Assembly: GCF_001482405.1 (NCBI RefSeq)
Contig: NZ_LPXO01000012.1
Coordinates: forward strand, 62,001 to 126,000
Source of the DNA: Pseudoponticoccus marisrubri
Lineage (GTDB): Bacteria > Pseudomonadota > Alphaproteobacteria > Rhodobacterales > Rhodobacteraceae
Reading direction: 5' to 3'
DNA length: 64,000 nucleotides
Shown here: piece after piece, positions 47,010 to 55,275 of the stretch
Layout: every line of letters begins with the position of its first letter
Position numbering within the stretch: the stretch's first letter is position 1
Made by a program: the position numbers and the translations under genes
Notes under the pieces: generated by a model
Seen by the model: the letters and a program-made list of their open reading frames with translations, nothing else
What the model was told of the DNA's origin: nothing
Databases searched by the model: none

Positions 47010-47794
47010 CAGCGCACCTGGCTGGTGGCGGCGAGCATCTGGTCGGCGGCCGAGATCACCTTGGAGTTTAGCTCGTAGCCGCGCTGGGCCTCGATCAGCT
47101 CGGTGATCTCGCGCACGGCATCGACGGTGCTGTCCTCGAGATAGCCCTGCCGCACCGTGCCCAGGCCATCAAGGCCCGGGGTGGTCTGGATCGCGGGGCC
47201 CGAGGCCTCGGTCTCGACGAAAAGGTTCGAGCCGATCGCCTCCAGCCCCTTGGCATTGGTGAAGCCCGACAAGGTGAACTGACCCAGCAGCTGGCCCTCG
47301 GCCGCCTCGGCGAAATAGGCATAGACCTCCCCATCGGCATTGATCGAGATGCTGCGCGCATCCGAGGGGATGGTGATCTCGGGCGCGACGGGGTGGCCGT
47401 CGGCGGTGACGATCAGCCCCTCGCCGGTGCGTTTCAGCGCGCCGTCGCGGGTATAGGCGATCTGGCCCGAGGGCAGGGTGACCTCGAAATAGCCCGCACC
47501 CTCGATCGCCATGTCGAGATCGCCGCCGGTGGCCGACAGCGCGCCCTGCGCCAGCTGCACCGAGACGGCCGAGGGCCGCACGCCAAGCCCCAGCTGGATG
47601 CCGGTGGGCAGGACCGTGCCGTCGGCGGCGTTTACCGTGCCCGGCCGGGCCATCTGCTGGTAGTGCAGGTCGGCGAACTCGGCCCGGCGCGCATTGTAGC
47701 CGGTCGTGCTCATGTTCGAGAGGTTGTTCGAGATGACCTCGACCCGCATCTGCTGCGCGCTCATGCCGGTTGCGGCGATTTTCAGGGCTCGCAT
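47009..47794 (-). CDS. flgG: Distal rod protein FlgG
   Basis: Predicted 261 aa, the canonical length. MRALKIAATGMSAQQMRVEVISNNLSNMSTTGYNARR and the C-terminal DAVREITELIEAQRGYELNSKVI are conserved in FlgG. It forms the distal rod. Confidence 0.97.
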   Translation of the reverse strand: MRALKIAATGMSAQQMRVEVISNNLSNMSTTGYNARRAEFADLHYQQMARPGTVNAADGTVLPTGIQLGLGVRPSAVSVQLAQGALSATGGDLDMAIEGAGYFEVTLPSGQIAYTRDGALKRTGEGLIVTADGHPVAPEITIPSDARSISINADGEVYAYFAEAAEGQLLGQFTLSGFTNAKGLEAIGSNLFVETEASGPAIQTTPGLDGLGTVRQGYLEDSTVDAVREITELIEAQRGYELNSKVISAADQMLAATSQVR

Positions 47795-47804
47795 CGGTTG
47801 TCTC

Positions 47805-48518
47805 CTATTTCACGAAGGTGTTCAGGGCGGCGCGCACGCGTTCATCCTCGCGCTCCATGAAGGTCTGGCCCAGCTCGTAGGCGCGCTGCACCTCGACCAT
47901 GCGGGTGATCTGCAGGATCGGGTCCACGTTCGATGCCTCGACGAAACCCTGCATCACGCGCGGGTCTGCCACCGGCTCGATCCCCGCCTCGGCCCAGAAC
48001 AGCGTATTGCCCTCGCGCACCATGCCCTTGGGGTCGAGCGGGCGCATGATGGCCAGCTGGCCGACGGGGCGGCCCTCGGTCGAGATCGTACCGTCGCGGG
48101 CCACGGCCAGGTCGGTGGCAAGGGGCGGCAGCAGGATCGGCGCACCGCCGGCATCCAGCACCGGGTGGCCATCGGGCGTGACCAGCGTGCCGGCCCCGCT
48201 GATGGCAAAGGCGCCCGCGCGGGTCAGGCGTTCGCCCTCGGGCGTGCCGACCAGGAAGAACCCGTCGCCCTCGATCCCGAAATCGAGCTGCCCGCCCGTC
48301 TGCTCGAGCGTGCCCTGCGCGAAGGAGGTGTTGCGCACCCGCGCGCTGGCCATGGCCACCGCCTCGGCGCCGTCGCCCTGCGTGATGTATTCCGAGAAGA
48401 TCACGCCCTGCTGGCGATAGCCGGTCGTGTTGGCATTGGCGATGTTGTTCGCGATCACCCGCATTTCCCGCATCAGGCTCGATTGCCGGGACAGGGCGGT
48501 ATAGCCGGCTGTTTCCAC
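47805..48518 (-). CDS. flgF: Proximal rod protein FlgF
   Basis: Predicted 237 aa. Rod-family ends (SRQSSLMREMRVIANNIANANTTGYRQQG; EVQRAYELGQTFM) with a shorter central domain than FlgG identify FlgF. It lies 10 bp upstream of flgG. Confidence 0.95.
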   Translation of the reverse strand: METAGYTALSRQSSLMREMRVIANNIANANTTGYRQQGVIFSEYITQGDGAEAVAMASARVRNTSFAQGTLEQTGGQLDFGIEGDGFFLVGTPEGERLTRAGAFAISGAGTLVTPDGHPVLDAGGAPILLPPLATDLAVARDGTISTEGRPVGQLAIMRPLDPKGMVREGNTLFWAEAGIEPVADPRVMQGFVEASNVDPILQITRMVEVQRAYELGQTFMEREDERVRAALNTFVK

Positions 48519-48519
48519 G

Positions 48520-48789
48520 TCAGCCTCCTGTAATGATTGGGATGATCTGGTCTTGGAAGAAGCTGACCAGCGTGTTCGTCATGAAGCTCATCGACATCCA
48601 GAACACCGCGACGATGGCCATCAGCTTGGGCACGAAGGTCAGCGTCATTTCCTGGATCGAGGTCAGCGCCTGGAACAGACCGACCCCAACCCCGGCGATC
48701 AGCGCGGCGCTGAGGATCGGGACCGAGGTGATCGTGGCGATCCACAGGCCCTGGCGCAGCGTGTCGAAGAAGATGGTCTCGGTCAGCAT
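48520..48789 (-). CDS. fliQ: Flagellar export protein FliQ
   Basis: Predicted 89 aa, two membrane helices, with SVPILSAALIAGVGVGLFQALTSIQEMTLTFVPK, the FliQ signature. It is part of the FliPQR channel. It lies between fliE and flgF with 1-3 bp spacing. Confidence 0.96.
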   Translation of the reverse strand: MLTETIFFDTLRQGLWIATITSVPILSAALIAGVGVGLFQALTSIQEMTLTFVPKLMAIVAVFWMSMSFMTNTLVSFFQDQIIPIITGG

Positions 48790-48792
48790 GGC

Positions 48793-49086
48793 TCAGACCG
48801 GCATGCGCAGGATTTCCTGGTAGGCCTCGACCACCTTGTCGCGGACCGCGACCACGGTCTGGACCGCCAGTTCGGACTGGGCCAGTGCCTCGACCAGCGC
48901 ATGCGGATCGGCATTGCCGGCCATGGCGGTCTGGCTGACCTCCTCGGTCCGGCGCAGATGGTCGGCAAAGCTGTCGGCGGCCCGGGCCGCCACGGCCTCC
49001 GCCGGCCTCGCCTCGGAGGGTTCGGGCTGCATGGCGGGACGGGAGGCCGCGTATTTCTGCGCGGCGCTCAGGGAGCGGACATCCAT
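48793..49086 (-). CDS. fliE: Flagellar hook-basal body protein FliE
   Basis: Predicted 97 aa. The C-terminal helical region DSFADHLRRTEEVSQTAMAGNADPHALVEALAQSELAVQTVVAVRDKVVEAYQEILRMPV is the FliE domain. It links the MS-ring to the rod. ATG 49086 is internal to a longer non-homologous frame and is preceded by AAGGAGA. Confidence 0.92.
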   Translation of the reverse strand: MDVRSLSAAQKYAASRPAMQPEPSEARPAEAVAARAADSFADHLRRTEEVSQTAMAGNADPHALVEALAQSELAVQTVVAVRDKVVEAYQEILRMPV

Positions 49087-49129
49087 TCTGGTCTCCTTTC
49101 GCTCGGGTTTGGCGCGCGTTCTGCGCGGC

Positions 49130-49519
49130 TCAGCGTCTGAGAAGGTCGAGCAGGCTGCTCGACATCTGGCGCGTCTGATCGAACATCTTGAGATTGGCCT
49201 CGTAGCTGCGCTGCGCCTCGCGGGCGTCGGCAATCTCGATGATCAGGTCGACATTCGAGCCCTTGTAATGCCCCGTCGCGTCGGCCAGCGGGTGCGAGGG
49301 GTCGTGGATCACCTCCAGGTCGCTGCGATCCAGCCGCACATCGCCCATGGACACGGCGGACAGGTCGGTCCGCGTTTCGGTCAGGCGGAATGGCGCCGTC
49401 TTGCGGCGGTAGCCGGGCGTGTCGACATTGGCGATGTTCTCGGACAGCAGGCGCAGCCGGTCGGCCTGCGCGCGCAACCCGCTTGAGGTGACGGTCAGGG
49501 CATCTGCAAAGGCGTTCAT
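49130..49519 (-). CDS. flgC: Proximal rod protein FlgC
   Basis: Predicted 129 aa. ALTVTSSGLRAQADRLRLLSENIANVDTPGYRRK and the C-terminal AREAQRSYEANLKMFDQTRQM identify FlgC. It lies 11 bp after flgB. Confidence 0.95.
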   Translation of the reverse strand: MNAFADALTVTSSGLRAQADRLRLLSENIANVDTPGYRRKTAPFRLTETRTDLSAVSMGDVRLDRSDLEVIHDPSHPLADATGHYKGSNVDLIIEIADAREAQRSYEANLKMFDQTRQMSSSLLDLLRR

Positions 49520-49530
49520 GGCGGGCTCCT

Positions 49531-49908
49531 TCAGCTGCGACCAAGGCTGGTGCGCAGGATGGTGAGGTTGCTGCGATAGATCGCGAGCGCACGGTCGTGC
49601 TGGCGCTTGGCGCCGACGGCGGCTAGCATCTCCTGCTCGAGCGAGACGGTGTTGCCGTTGGGATCGGCGGGGGTGTCGCGGTCGCGCGCCTCGAAGATCG
49701 TGCGGGTCGTGCCGTGCAGATGCCCGGCGCGGGTGGCCTTCTGGGCCGTGTCCAGCGTGTCGCCGGCCAGGCGGAAAGCCGGCATCTCGCGGGCGCGGTA
49801 GCCGGGCGTGTCGGCATTGGCCATGTTCTGCGCGCTATAGGCCTGTTGCAGCCCGGCGTGCCGCGCCATGGTCATCGCCGTTCTGAAGACGTCCAGGTTT
49901 TCGAACAT
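49531..49908 (-). CDS. flgB: Proximal rod protein FlgB
   Basis: Predicted 125 aa. MFENLDVFRTAMTMARHAGLQQAYSAQNMANADTPGYRARE is a FlgB N-terminus. The ATG at 49908 has GGGAGAAG upstream. It is the first gene of the nine-gene minus-strand operon and diverges from fliI. Confidence 0.93.
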   Translation of the reverse strand: MFENLDVFRTAMTMARHAGLQQAYSAQNMANADTPGYRAREMPAFRLAGDTLDTAQKATRAGHLHGTTRTIFEARDRDTPADPNGNTVSLEQEMLAAVGAKRQHDRALAIYRSNLTILRTSLGRS

Positions 49909-49941
49909 CGGGGCTTCTCCCTCGGTTTCTGAAACCAAGGC

Positions 49942-49956
49942 TTAACGTTGATTCCT
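49942..49956. promoter_or_regulatory. CtrA-like half-site pair between flgB and fliI
   Basis: TTAACG-N5-TCCT lies centrally in the 84-bp divergent gap, 33 bp from the flgB start and 36 bp from the fliI start. One half-site is perfect. The same TTAACG-N5-TCCTT arrangement appears between flgJ and fliK. Confidence 0.4.
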
Positions 49957-49992
49957 TTAGAAACGGTTTGCGAAGTTTGAACGGAGCGGACG

Positions 49993-51375
49993 ATGGACGA
50001 AGAGATCGCTGGCCTCAGGGCGCAGATCGCGCAGATGCAGCCGGTGCGGGCTGTCGGCCGTGTCCAGGCGGTGGATGGCACCGCGATCTGGGTGCGGGGC
50101 CTGGCCGAGAGCGCCTCGATCGGGGATCGCCTGCGCCTGATCCGCCCCGACGGCGCGCTGGGCGGCGAGGTGCTGCGCATTCGTGACGATCTCGTGGCGA
50201 TGCTGCCCGACGAGGCCGCGGATGGCGTGTCACGCGGGGATCGCGTCGCGGTCCTGGGGCCGCCGACGCTGGCCCCCTGTGACAGCTGGGTTGGCCGGGT
50301 GATCGATGCCTATGGCCGGCCACTCGACGGTGCTCCGTTGGGCCCGGGACCGCGCCGACGACCCTTCCGGACCAGCCCGCCGCCTGCTGCGATGCGGCGG
50401 GGGCTGGGGTCTCGGCTTGGAACGGGTCTGGCGGTCTTCGACACGTTGCTGCCCATCGTGCGCGGCCAGCGCATCGGCTTGTTCGCCGGCTCCGGTGTAG
50501 GCAAGTCCCGTCTTCTGGCCCAATTGGCGCAAGGGATGCAGGCTGATGTCGTCGTCCTGGCGCTGGTCGGCGAACGCGGGCGCGAAGTACTTGAATTCGT
50601 GCGCCATGTGCTGGGCCGTGAAGGGATGGCGCGCAGCGTGGTCGTGACCGCGACCTCGGACCGGTCGCCCCTCGAACGTCGGCGCTGCCCGCTAGCGGCG
50701 ATGACCATCGCTGAGCATTTCCGCGACCAGGGCCATCATGTGCTCTACCTCGCCGATTCGATCACCCGCTTCGCCGAGGCGCATCGCGAAGTGGCGATTG
50801 CCTCGGGTGAGCTGCCAGCGCTGCGTGGCCATCCCGCCTCTGTTGCGCATCAGATCATGCGGCTTGCCGAACGCGCGGGGCCCGGCTGTGACGGGCAGGG
50901 GGACATCACGGCCGTGTTCAGCGTGCTGGTTGCCGGGTCGGACATGGACGAGCCCGTGGCGGATATCCTGCGCGGCGTCCTCGACGGCCATGTCATACTC
51001 GACCGTCAGATCGCCGAACGTGGCCGTTTTCCAGCGATCGACCTGCTCCGCTCCGTATCCCGGAGCTTGCCCGAGGCCGCGAATGCGCTGGAAAATGACA
51101 CCATCCAGCAAGTGCGGCGCCTGCTCGGGACCTATGCGCAGAACGAAACCATGCTACGCGCGGGTCTCTACCGGGAAGGCGAGGATCCAACGCTGGACCT
51201 CGCCATCAAGGCCTGGCCAGAGCTCGATTCCTTCCTTGCCAGCACATCACCCGTTGGACCCGAGCAGGCTTTTCGACAGCTGAGCCTGATCCTGCGTCGG
51301 CTTGGATCGAGCGGCGCTAAGGTGCCGCAAAGAGCCGCACGATCCAACGTCCCAAGCAAGGTCACCTCAACATGA
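49993..51375 (+). CDS. fliI: Flagellum-specific ATPase FliI
   Basis: Predicted 460 aa. Walker A GSGVGKS is at residues 166-172, with RGREVLEFV and the Walker B region VLYLADSITRFAEAHRE, as in FliI/F1-beta-like export ATPases. It energises substrate delivery to the export gate. It is a single-gene plus-strand unit; its regulator FliH is not encoded nearby. Confidence 0.96.
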   Translation: MDEEIAGLRAQIAQMQPVRAVGRVQAVDGTAIWVRGLAESASIGDRLRLIRPDGALGGEVLRIRDDLVAMLPDEAADGVSRGDRVAVLGPPTLAPCDSWVGRVIDAYGRPLDGAPLGPGPRRRPFRTSPPPAAMRRGLGSRLGTGLAVFDTLLPIVRGQRIGLFAGSGVGKSRLLAQLAQGMQADVVVLALVGERGREVLEFVRHVLGREGMARSVVVTATSDRSPLERRRCPLAAMTIAEHFRDQGHHVLYLADSITRFAEAHREVAIASGELPALRGHPASVAHQIMRLAERAGPGCDGQGDITAVFSVLVAGSDMDEPVADILRGVLDGHVILDRQIAERGRFPAIDLLRSVSRSLPEAANALENDTIQQVRRLLGTYAQNETMLRAGLYREGEDPTLDLAIKAWPELDSFLASTSPVGPEQAFRQLSLILRRLGSSGAKVPQRAARSNVPSKVTST

Positions 51376-51386
51376 TTCTCCGTTGC

Positions 51387-52199
51387 TCACCCTAGCAATG
51401 ATTGGCGGGGGATGGACTGCAGCAGAGACAGGGCGATCTGCCCGGAGCCCGCCACGCTGGTCTGATTGATCTGGCTTTGCAGCAGGTAGGTTTGTACGAC
51501 CTTCCGGATGACATCTGGATCGGCCATATCATTGATTTCCTTGACTCCGAAGCGGCTGTTGACCTTGTCGCGAAACATCTCCAACTGCTTGTCGATATCC
51601 AGTTGGCCAAAACCGCTGGGAAGGCCAAGCGCTGTTTCCAGTACGTTCCGCAACGGAGTCGTCCCCATGACGCGGAACCACTTCGTATCGTCTCCGCCGC
51701 TTGCCCGGGCGATCTCGGGTAAGCTCCGTTCGTAATTCATGGCGAGGCGAAGACTTTCGTCCTGGTTGCCGACCGCCACTTCAAATTCCTGCGCTCTGAA
51801 GCGCGAAATAATGTCGGCGGCAAAGCCGTCGCGCTGGGTGGCCGGCTCCAGAGCCGAATCAAATGCAAATGTCCGCGCGAGAGATTTGTAGCGTTCATCC
51901 GTTAGTCTGTTGGCCAAGGCCTCCGGGTCGTTGATCCCATCCTCCAGCACTTTCCGAACGAAAAACGTGTTGTCGATGTCGTCCTGCAATCCGAACGCGC
52001 CCAAGGCCACCCGCAACAAGCGCCGATCCGCGACAAGATCCTCGGCGCTGGTCACGTTTCGAATCTCCGAGGCGAAGTAATCCGTGTCCCGCACGAGTTC
52101 CGGTGCGGCGTCGAAAACGGCACGCTGTTTGGATTGGGTGGCCTGCAGAAACTGCCATCCGACAAGTCCGGACCCGACGATGACCGGCTGAAATGTCAT
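51387..52199 (-). CDS. DUF1217-family flagellar-cluster protein
   Basis: Predicted 270 aa. Motifs such as FDAAPELVRDTDYF, LLRVALGAFGLQDDIDNTFFVRKVLEDG and the final INQTSVAGSGQIALSLLQ fit DUF1217, a family found in alphaproteobacterial flagellar loci; its role is not established. It is predicted soluble, without a signal peptide. It overlaps flbT by four bases and is the last gene of the flaF-flbT-DUF1217 run. Confidence 0.8.
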   Translation of the reverse strand: MTFQPVIVGSGLVGWQFLQATQSKQRAVFDAAPELVRDTDYFASEIRNVTSAEDLVADRRLLRVALGAFGLQDDIDNTFFVRKVLEDGINDPEALANRLTDERYKSLARTFAFDSALEPATQRDGFAADIISRFRAQEFEVAVGNQDESLRLAMNYERSLPEIARASGGDDTKWFRVMGTTPLRNVLETALGLPSGFGQLDIDKQLEMFRDKVNSRFGVKEINDMADPDVIRKVVQTYLLQSQINQTSVAGSGQIALSLLQSIPRQSLLG

Positions 52200-52600
52200 C
52201 GCGATCCGGCGGCCAGAAGCCGGTCCTCTCGTGGTATGAGCGCCCGAAGGGATTTTAGGCACTGATAGAACTGCTCACCCATCACGGCTTCGCTGGCCGT
52301 TGTCAGCAAACGCCGGCTGTCGGGGTCGACGAGGATCTGGCTGAGCTCCTCGATCCGGGGCAGCAGTTGTTCACGTGCAAGCGCGGGGTCGGCGTCTCCT
52401 GTCAGGATCAGTTGCGCAGTATAGCAAAGTCGCCGAACCGGTGTCTTGGCCTCGTCGGGATGGATGGCATCGCGCAGGCGCAGGACGTTGGCGTTGGGCG
52501 TGACAATCGACAACCGGCTGCGCCGATCGCCGTTCTCGATCACGGCGCCATTGATCAGAACACGCTCTCGCGGTCCGAGTTTGAGAACGAGTCCACTCAT
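52196..52600 (-). CDS. flbT: Flagellin synthesis regulator FlbT
   Basis: Predicted 134 aa. SGLVLKLGPRERVLINGAVIENGDRRSRLSI and PARRLCYTAQL-like RRLCYTAQLILTGD match FlbT. In Caulobacter FlbT binds the flagellin mRNA leader and promotes its decay until the hook is complete. It overlaps flaF and the DUF1217 gene by ATGA. Confidence 0.93.
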   Translation of the reverse strand: MSGLVLKLGPRERVLINGAVIENGDRRSRLSIVTPNANVLRLRDAIHPDEAKTPVRRLCYTAQLILTGDADPALAREQLLPRIEELSQILVDPDSRRLLTTASEAVMGEQFYQCLKSLRALIPREDRLLAAGSR

Positions 52601-52974
52601 TTCCGTGGTCTCCTGCTGCTTAGCCCACGCAGGATCGCGGCATTGATCTCGAGCAAAGGCGTGATCCGTCCCTTGCGAGCCAGGACCTTCGATGTCTGGA
52701 ACTGGACAAATTCGGCCAGGTAGAAAATTTGCGCCCGCAATTCCTTGGGAAGTTCGTTGCCGCCATCCGCGACATCGACGGCAAGCGCTGTCCAGAGACG
52801 TTGATTGTCGGACAGCGCCTCGACCAGCTTGGGGTAGGCCATGGGCCCGGCCTCGGCCATCGACTTGATCCGATACGTGACGCGGGCGATCAGCTCGTAT
52901 TCGGTCCCGCGCGGTGTTTGTGTCGTGCGCGCATTCTGGGAATAGGCGCGTTGGGCTAGGGTCTGTGCGTTCAT
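52597..52974 (-). CDS. flaF: Flagellin regulator/chaperone FlaF
   Basis: Predicted 125 aa. AYSQNARTTQTPRGTEYELIARVT and DNQRLWTALAVDVADGGNELPKELRAQIFYLAEFV are FlaF signatures. It acts oppositely to FlbT in flagellin synthesis in related species. It starts 72 bp after fliC, behind an AAGG site. Confidence 0.94.
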   Translation of the reverse strand: MNAQTLAQRAYSQNARTTQTPRGTEYELIARVTYRIKSMAEAGPMAYPKLVEALSDNQRLWTALAVDVADGGNELPKELRAQIFYLAEFVQFQTSKVLARKGRITPLLEINAAILRGLSSRRPRK

Positions 52975-53013
52975 TTCAGAACCTTCTGGTTAAGAAAGAC
53001 GGGGATCGGGATA

Positions 53014-53039
53014 TGCGGAGGCCGGATACGGCCCCCGCA
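53014..53039 (-). terminator. Hairpin between fliC and flaF, terminator or mRNA stabiliser
   Basis: On the minus strand TGCGG-G-GGCCG-TATC-CGGCC-T-CCGCA forms a 10-bp stem with one G-T pair just after the fliC stop. No U-run follows, so it may attenuate or protect the flagellin mRNA rather than terminate completely. Confidence 0.4.
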
Positions 53040-53046
53040 CTACCAA

Positions 53047-54345
53047 TCAGCGGAAGAGCGACAGGAGCGACTGGGGCGCCTGGTTTGCGATCGAAAGCGC
53101 CTGAACACCCAGCTGCTGTTGTACTTGGAGTGCCTGCAGCCGTGCCGAGGCTTCTTCCATGTCGGCATCGACCAGCGTGCCGATGCCCGACTTAAGGGCA
53201 TCAGTTAGGTTCGAGACGAAATCCGCCTGGGTTTCGATCCGGCCCTGCACGGACCCGAAGGCCGATGCCGAGTCGATGGCCGTCTGGATCAAACCCTCGA
53301 TCTCTTCGATGGCGCTGTCGGCCCCGGCCTGAGTCGTGACGTCGATATTGCTCAGCTCTTCGAGCCGGCCACCGATTGTTGTAGCAGCATCTGCTGCATA
53401 TTCCTGTACTGCGACGCTGAAGTTGTCGCCGCCATTGTCGATGCCGGTAAAGGTGATCTCGTTCCCATTGGCCGTGGCATCGATCGTTCCGACATTGTCC
53501 GCACCAAGATCGGCCTTGATATATTTGTTGAACTGAGCGGCCAGCCCGGCTGCGACATCCGCCATGGTATCGCCATCGCGTGCGACATACTTGATGTCAT
53601 TGCGGTCGGTGGTGTTGGAGGGACCATTGCCCGCCGTGGCGGAGATCTCGATCGAGAACCCTGTTCCGGCGGCCACCGTGTCGGTTGCCGCGGTACCGAG
53701 GGTCGTCGTACCGGTCGGCGCGGACGCAGCACCCGTCAAAGCTGCAGCCGCGGCATCACCGAAACCCCCGATATTGTTGGCAGCGGCGCCAAGCGCGGTG
53801 AGGGCCCCACCGATCGATGAAGCACCGGTGCCAAGATCCTGCTTCGCGACGCTGATATCCGATGCGGTCACACCGGTGCCCGAGCGATCGAGCGAGGCAA
53901 GCACGTTGATGGACCCCGAATCGGCGGTCTGTTCGGTGTTCGAGAGCAGGTTCAGGCCGTTGAATTGCGCAGCGCCTACGACGGCGGCAATCTGGTTACG
54001 CAGCGCGTCGATATCGGTCTGGATCTTGTCGCGATCGACATTCTCTTCCTGTGCGGCGACGATCTTGCCCTTGATGTCGGTCAGAAGGCTGGTCGTTGTC
54101 TCGGCGGCCTGACGCGCAACCGAAACAGTGGATTGACCGAGATTCAGGCTGTCGGAAATCCCCTTGAAGCCTTTGACATCGGCTTCCATCACCTTCGAGA
54201 TCGCCCAGACCGCCGAATTGTCCTTGGCGCTCGCGACGCGCTTGCCGGTCGAGATCTGCTGCTGGGTATCGGCCAGCCCCTTGTTGATCGACTTGAGGGT
54301 CTGCAGCGCGACCATGGCGCCGTTATTCGTCAGAATGCTGGACAT
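53047..54345 (-). CDS. fliC: Flagellin
   Basis: Predicted 432 aa. N-terminal D0/D1 (SSILTNNGAMVALQTLKSINKGL; ISTGKRVASAKDNSAVWAIS; QFNGLNLLSNT) and C-terminal ADMEEASARLQALQVQQQLGVQALSIANQAPQSLLSLFR flank a variable Ala/Gly/Thr-rich centre. It is the filament subunit. ATG 54345 has AAGGA 9 nt upstream; ATG 54354 would sit on that site. It is the only flagellin in the window. Confidence 0.96.
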   Translation of the reverse strand: MSSILTNNGAMVALQTLKSINKGLADTQQQISTGKRVASAKDNSAVWAISKVMEADVKGFKGISDSLNLGQSTVSVARQAAETTTSLLTDIKGKIVAAQEENVDRDKIQTDIDALRNQIAAVVGAAQFNGLNLLSNTEQTADSGSINVLASLDRSGTGVTASDISVAKQDLGTGASSIGGALTALGAAANNIGGFGDAAAAALTGAASAPTGTTTLGTAATDTVAAGTGFSIEISATAGNGPSNTTDRNDIKYVARDGDTMADVAAGLAAQFNKYIKADLGADNVGTIDATANGNEITFTGIDNGGDNFSVAVQEYAADAATTIGGRLEELSNIDVTTQAGADSAIEEIEGLIQTAIDSASAFGSVQGRIETQADFVSNLTDALKSGIGTLVDADMEEASARLQALQVQQQLGVQALSIANQAPQSLLSLFR

Positions 54346-54369
54346 GATTGTCATCCTTGCTTCACGTTC

Positions 54370-54385
54370 GGCGCCCTTCAGCGCC
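54370..54385 (-). promoter_or_regulatory. Stem-loop in the fliC leader
   Basis: GGCGC-N6-GCGCC lies 25 nt upstream of the fliC ATG on the transcribed strand, with further GC-rich pairing (GCGGCC/GGCCGC) just upstream. A structured leader fits control by FlbT, encoded downstream, but this is inference. Confidence 0.35.
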
Positions 54386-54504
54386 CGTTGCTTTGGCCGC
54401 GCTCGGGCGGCCGCTCTGACGTCTTTCTGACGGTTGCAGACCCCTGTCATTCGGCCAGTCTGCGCCACCCGTCTTGGGTGCAGCGCCAACCTGACCGTCA
54501 TGTG

Positions 54505-54519
54505 CTAACGATACGCTAA
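54505..54519 (-). promoter_or_regulatory. CtrA-like site upstream of fliC
   Basis: On the minus strand TTAG-N7-TTAG, about 160 nt upstream of the fliC ATG. Each half differs from TTAA by one base. If it positions a promoter, the flagellin mRNA would have a leader of more than 100 nt. Confidence 0.4.
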
Positions 54520-54557
54520 ACCGAGCCGACCAAATTGCTACGATTTGCCGGATCTCC

Positions 54558-54905
54558 TCACGCACGGCGCTCCAACGCGTTGGAGACAGGGGCGTCGATG
54601 GTCTGCTTTTGCCCCTGCCGATCATAAGTATCCATCGAGCGGCGCAGACGGTTGAGATCGCCAAGCCTGCTGGCAACGTTTCGAATTCCGGCCAACGCTT
54701 GGTCGTAAAGCTCCTGATTCCGACGTAACCCATCCTTGAGTTCACTCGCCCGCTTCGGAGGTAAGCGTGCGGTCTGCAGATGCTGGGTAAGTGCCCGCTT
54801 TTCTTCGATGATTTCAGAGATCCGGTCGAATTGGCCTTTCATCAAGGCGCGCCGTTCCTCTGCGATCAAGGCTTTCAACCGATTTTCGATCTTGGGGTCA
54901 GTCAT
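54558..54905 (-). CDS. FlgN-like export chaperone
   Basis: Predicted 115 aa, helical. LKALIAEERRALMKGQFDRISEIIEEKRALTQHL followed by RRNQELYDQALAGI matches the pattern of FlgN family chaperones for FlgK/FlgL, and the end has LRRSMDTYDRQGQ. No catalytic motif is expected. It overlaps the flgJ-like gene by 8 bp. Identity by pattern only. Confidence 0.65.
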   Translation of the reverse strand: MTDPKIENRLKALIAEERRALMKGQFDRISEIIEEKRALTQHLQTARLPPKRASELKDGLRRNQELYDQALAGIRNVASRLGDLNRLRRSMDTYDRQGQKQTIDAPVSNALERRA

Positions 54906-55167
54906 GGTCGTGCCCCTTCAGGCTGTCAAAAAGTGCTTCCGCCAGGCCGATACCACCCCGTGCAGCCAAATTCTGAGCCTGCTCCTGGCGCAGGAAGGAG
55001 GCGAAGTGATCTTCGCCGATGCCGCCGCCGAAGGCGTCTGGTGTCTTGCCTACCCCTGCCGACTTCAACATTTCGGCCAAGAACACTGCTTCAAGCTGTT
55101 CAGATTTTTCGTGCAACCTTGCGTGAGCGTTTTGTATCAGATGGGGTACAGGGTGAGAGACGATCAT
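54898..55167 (-). CDS. flgJ: Single-domain FlgJ-like rod-binding protein
   Basis: Predicted 89 aa. LEAVFLAEMLKSAGVGKTPDAFGGGIGEDHFASFLRQEQAQNLAARGGIGLAEALFD is the FlgJ N-terminal rod-binding domain; the muramidase domain is absent, as in other alphaproteobacteria. ATG 55167 has GGAG 6 nt upstream, better than ATG 55200. Confidence 0.78.
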   Translation of the reverse strand: MIVSHPVPHLIQNAHARLHEKSEQLEAVFLAEMLKSAGVGKTPDAFGGGIGEDHFASFLRQEQAQNLAARGGIGLAEALFDSLKGHDHD

Positions 55168-55227
55168 CAATAGCTCCAATTCAAGTTGGTTTCGGAGCAT
55201 TACCTCGTAGACGGTAAAGAACGAGTA

Positions 55228-55242
55228 AGGATCTAGCGTTAA
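55228..55242. promoter_or_regulatory. CtrA-like half-site pair between flgJ-like and fliK
   Basis: On the minus strand TTAACG-N5-TCCTT, almost the same arrangement as at the flgB-fliI gap. It lies 33 nt before the fliK ATG and 60 nt from the flgJ-like start. Confidence 0.4.
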
Positions 55243-55275
55243 ACCAGCGCCCGAGGAAGAACTCCTGGAGCGAAC

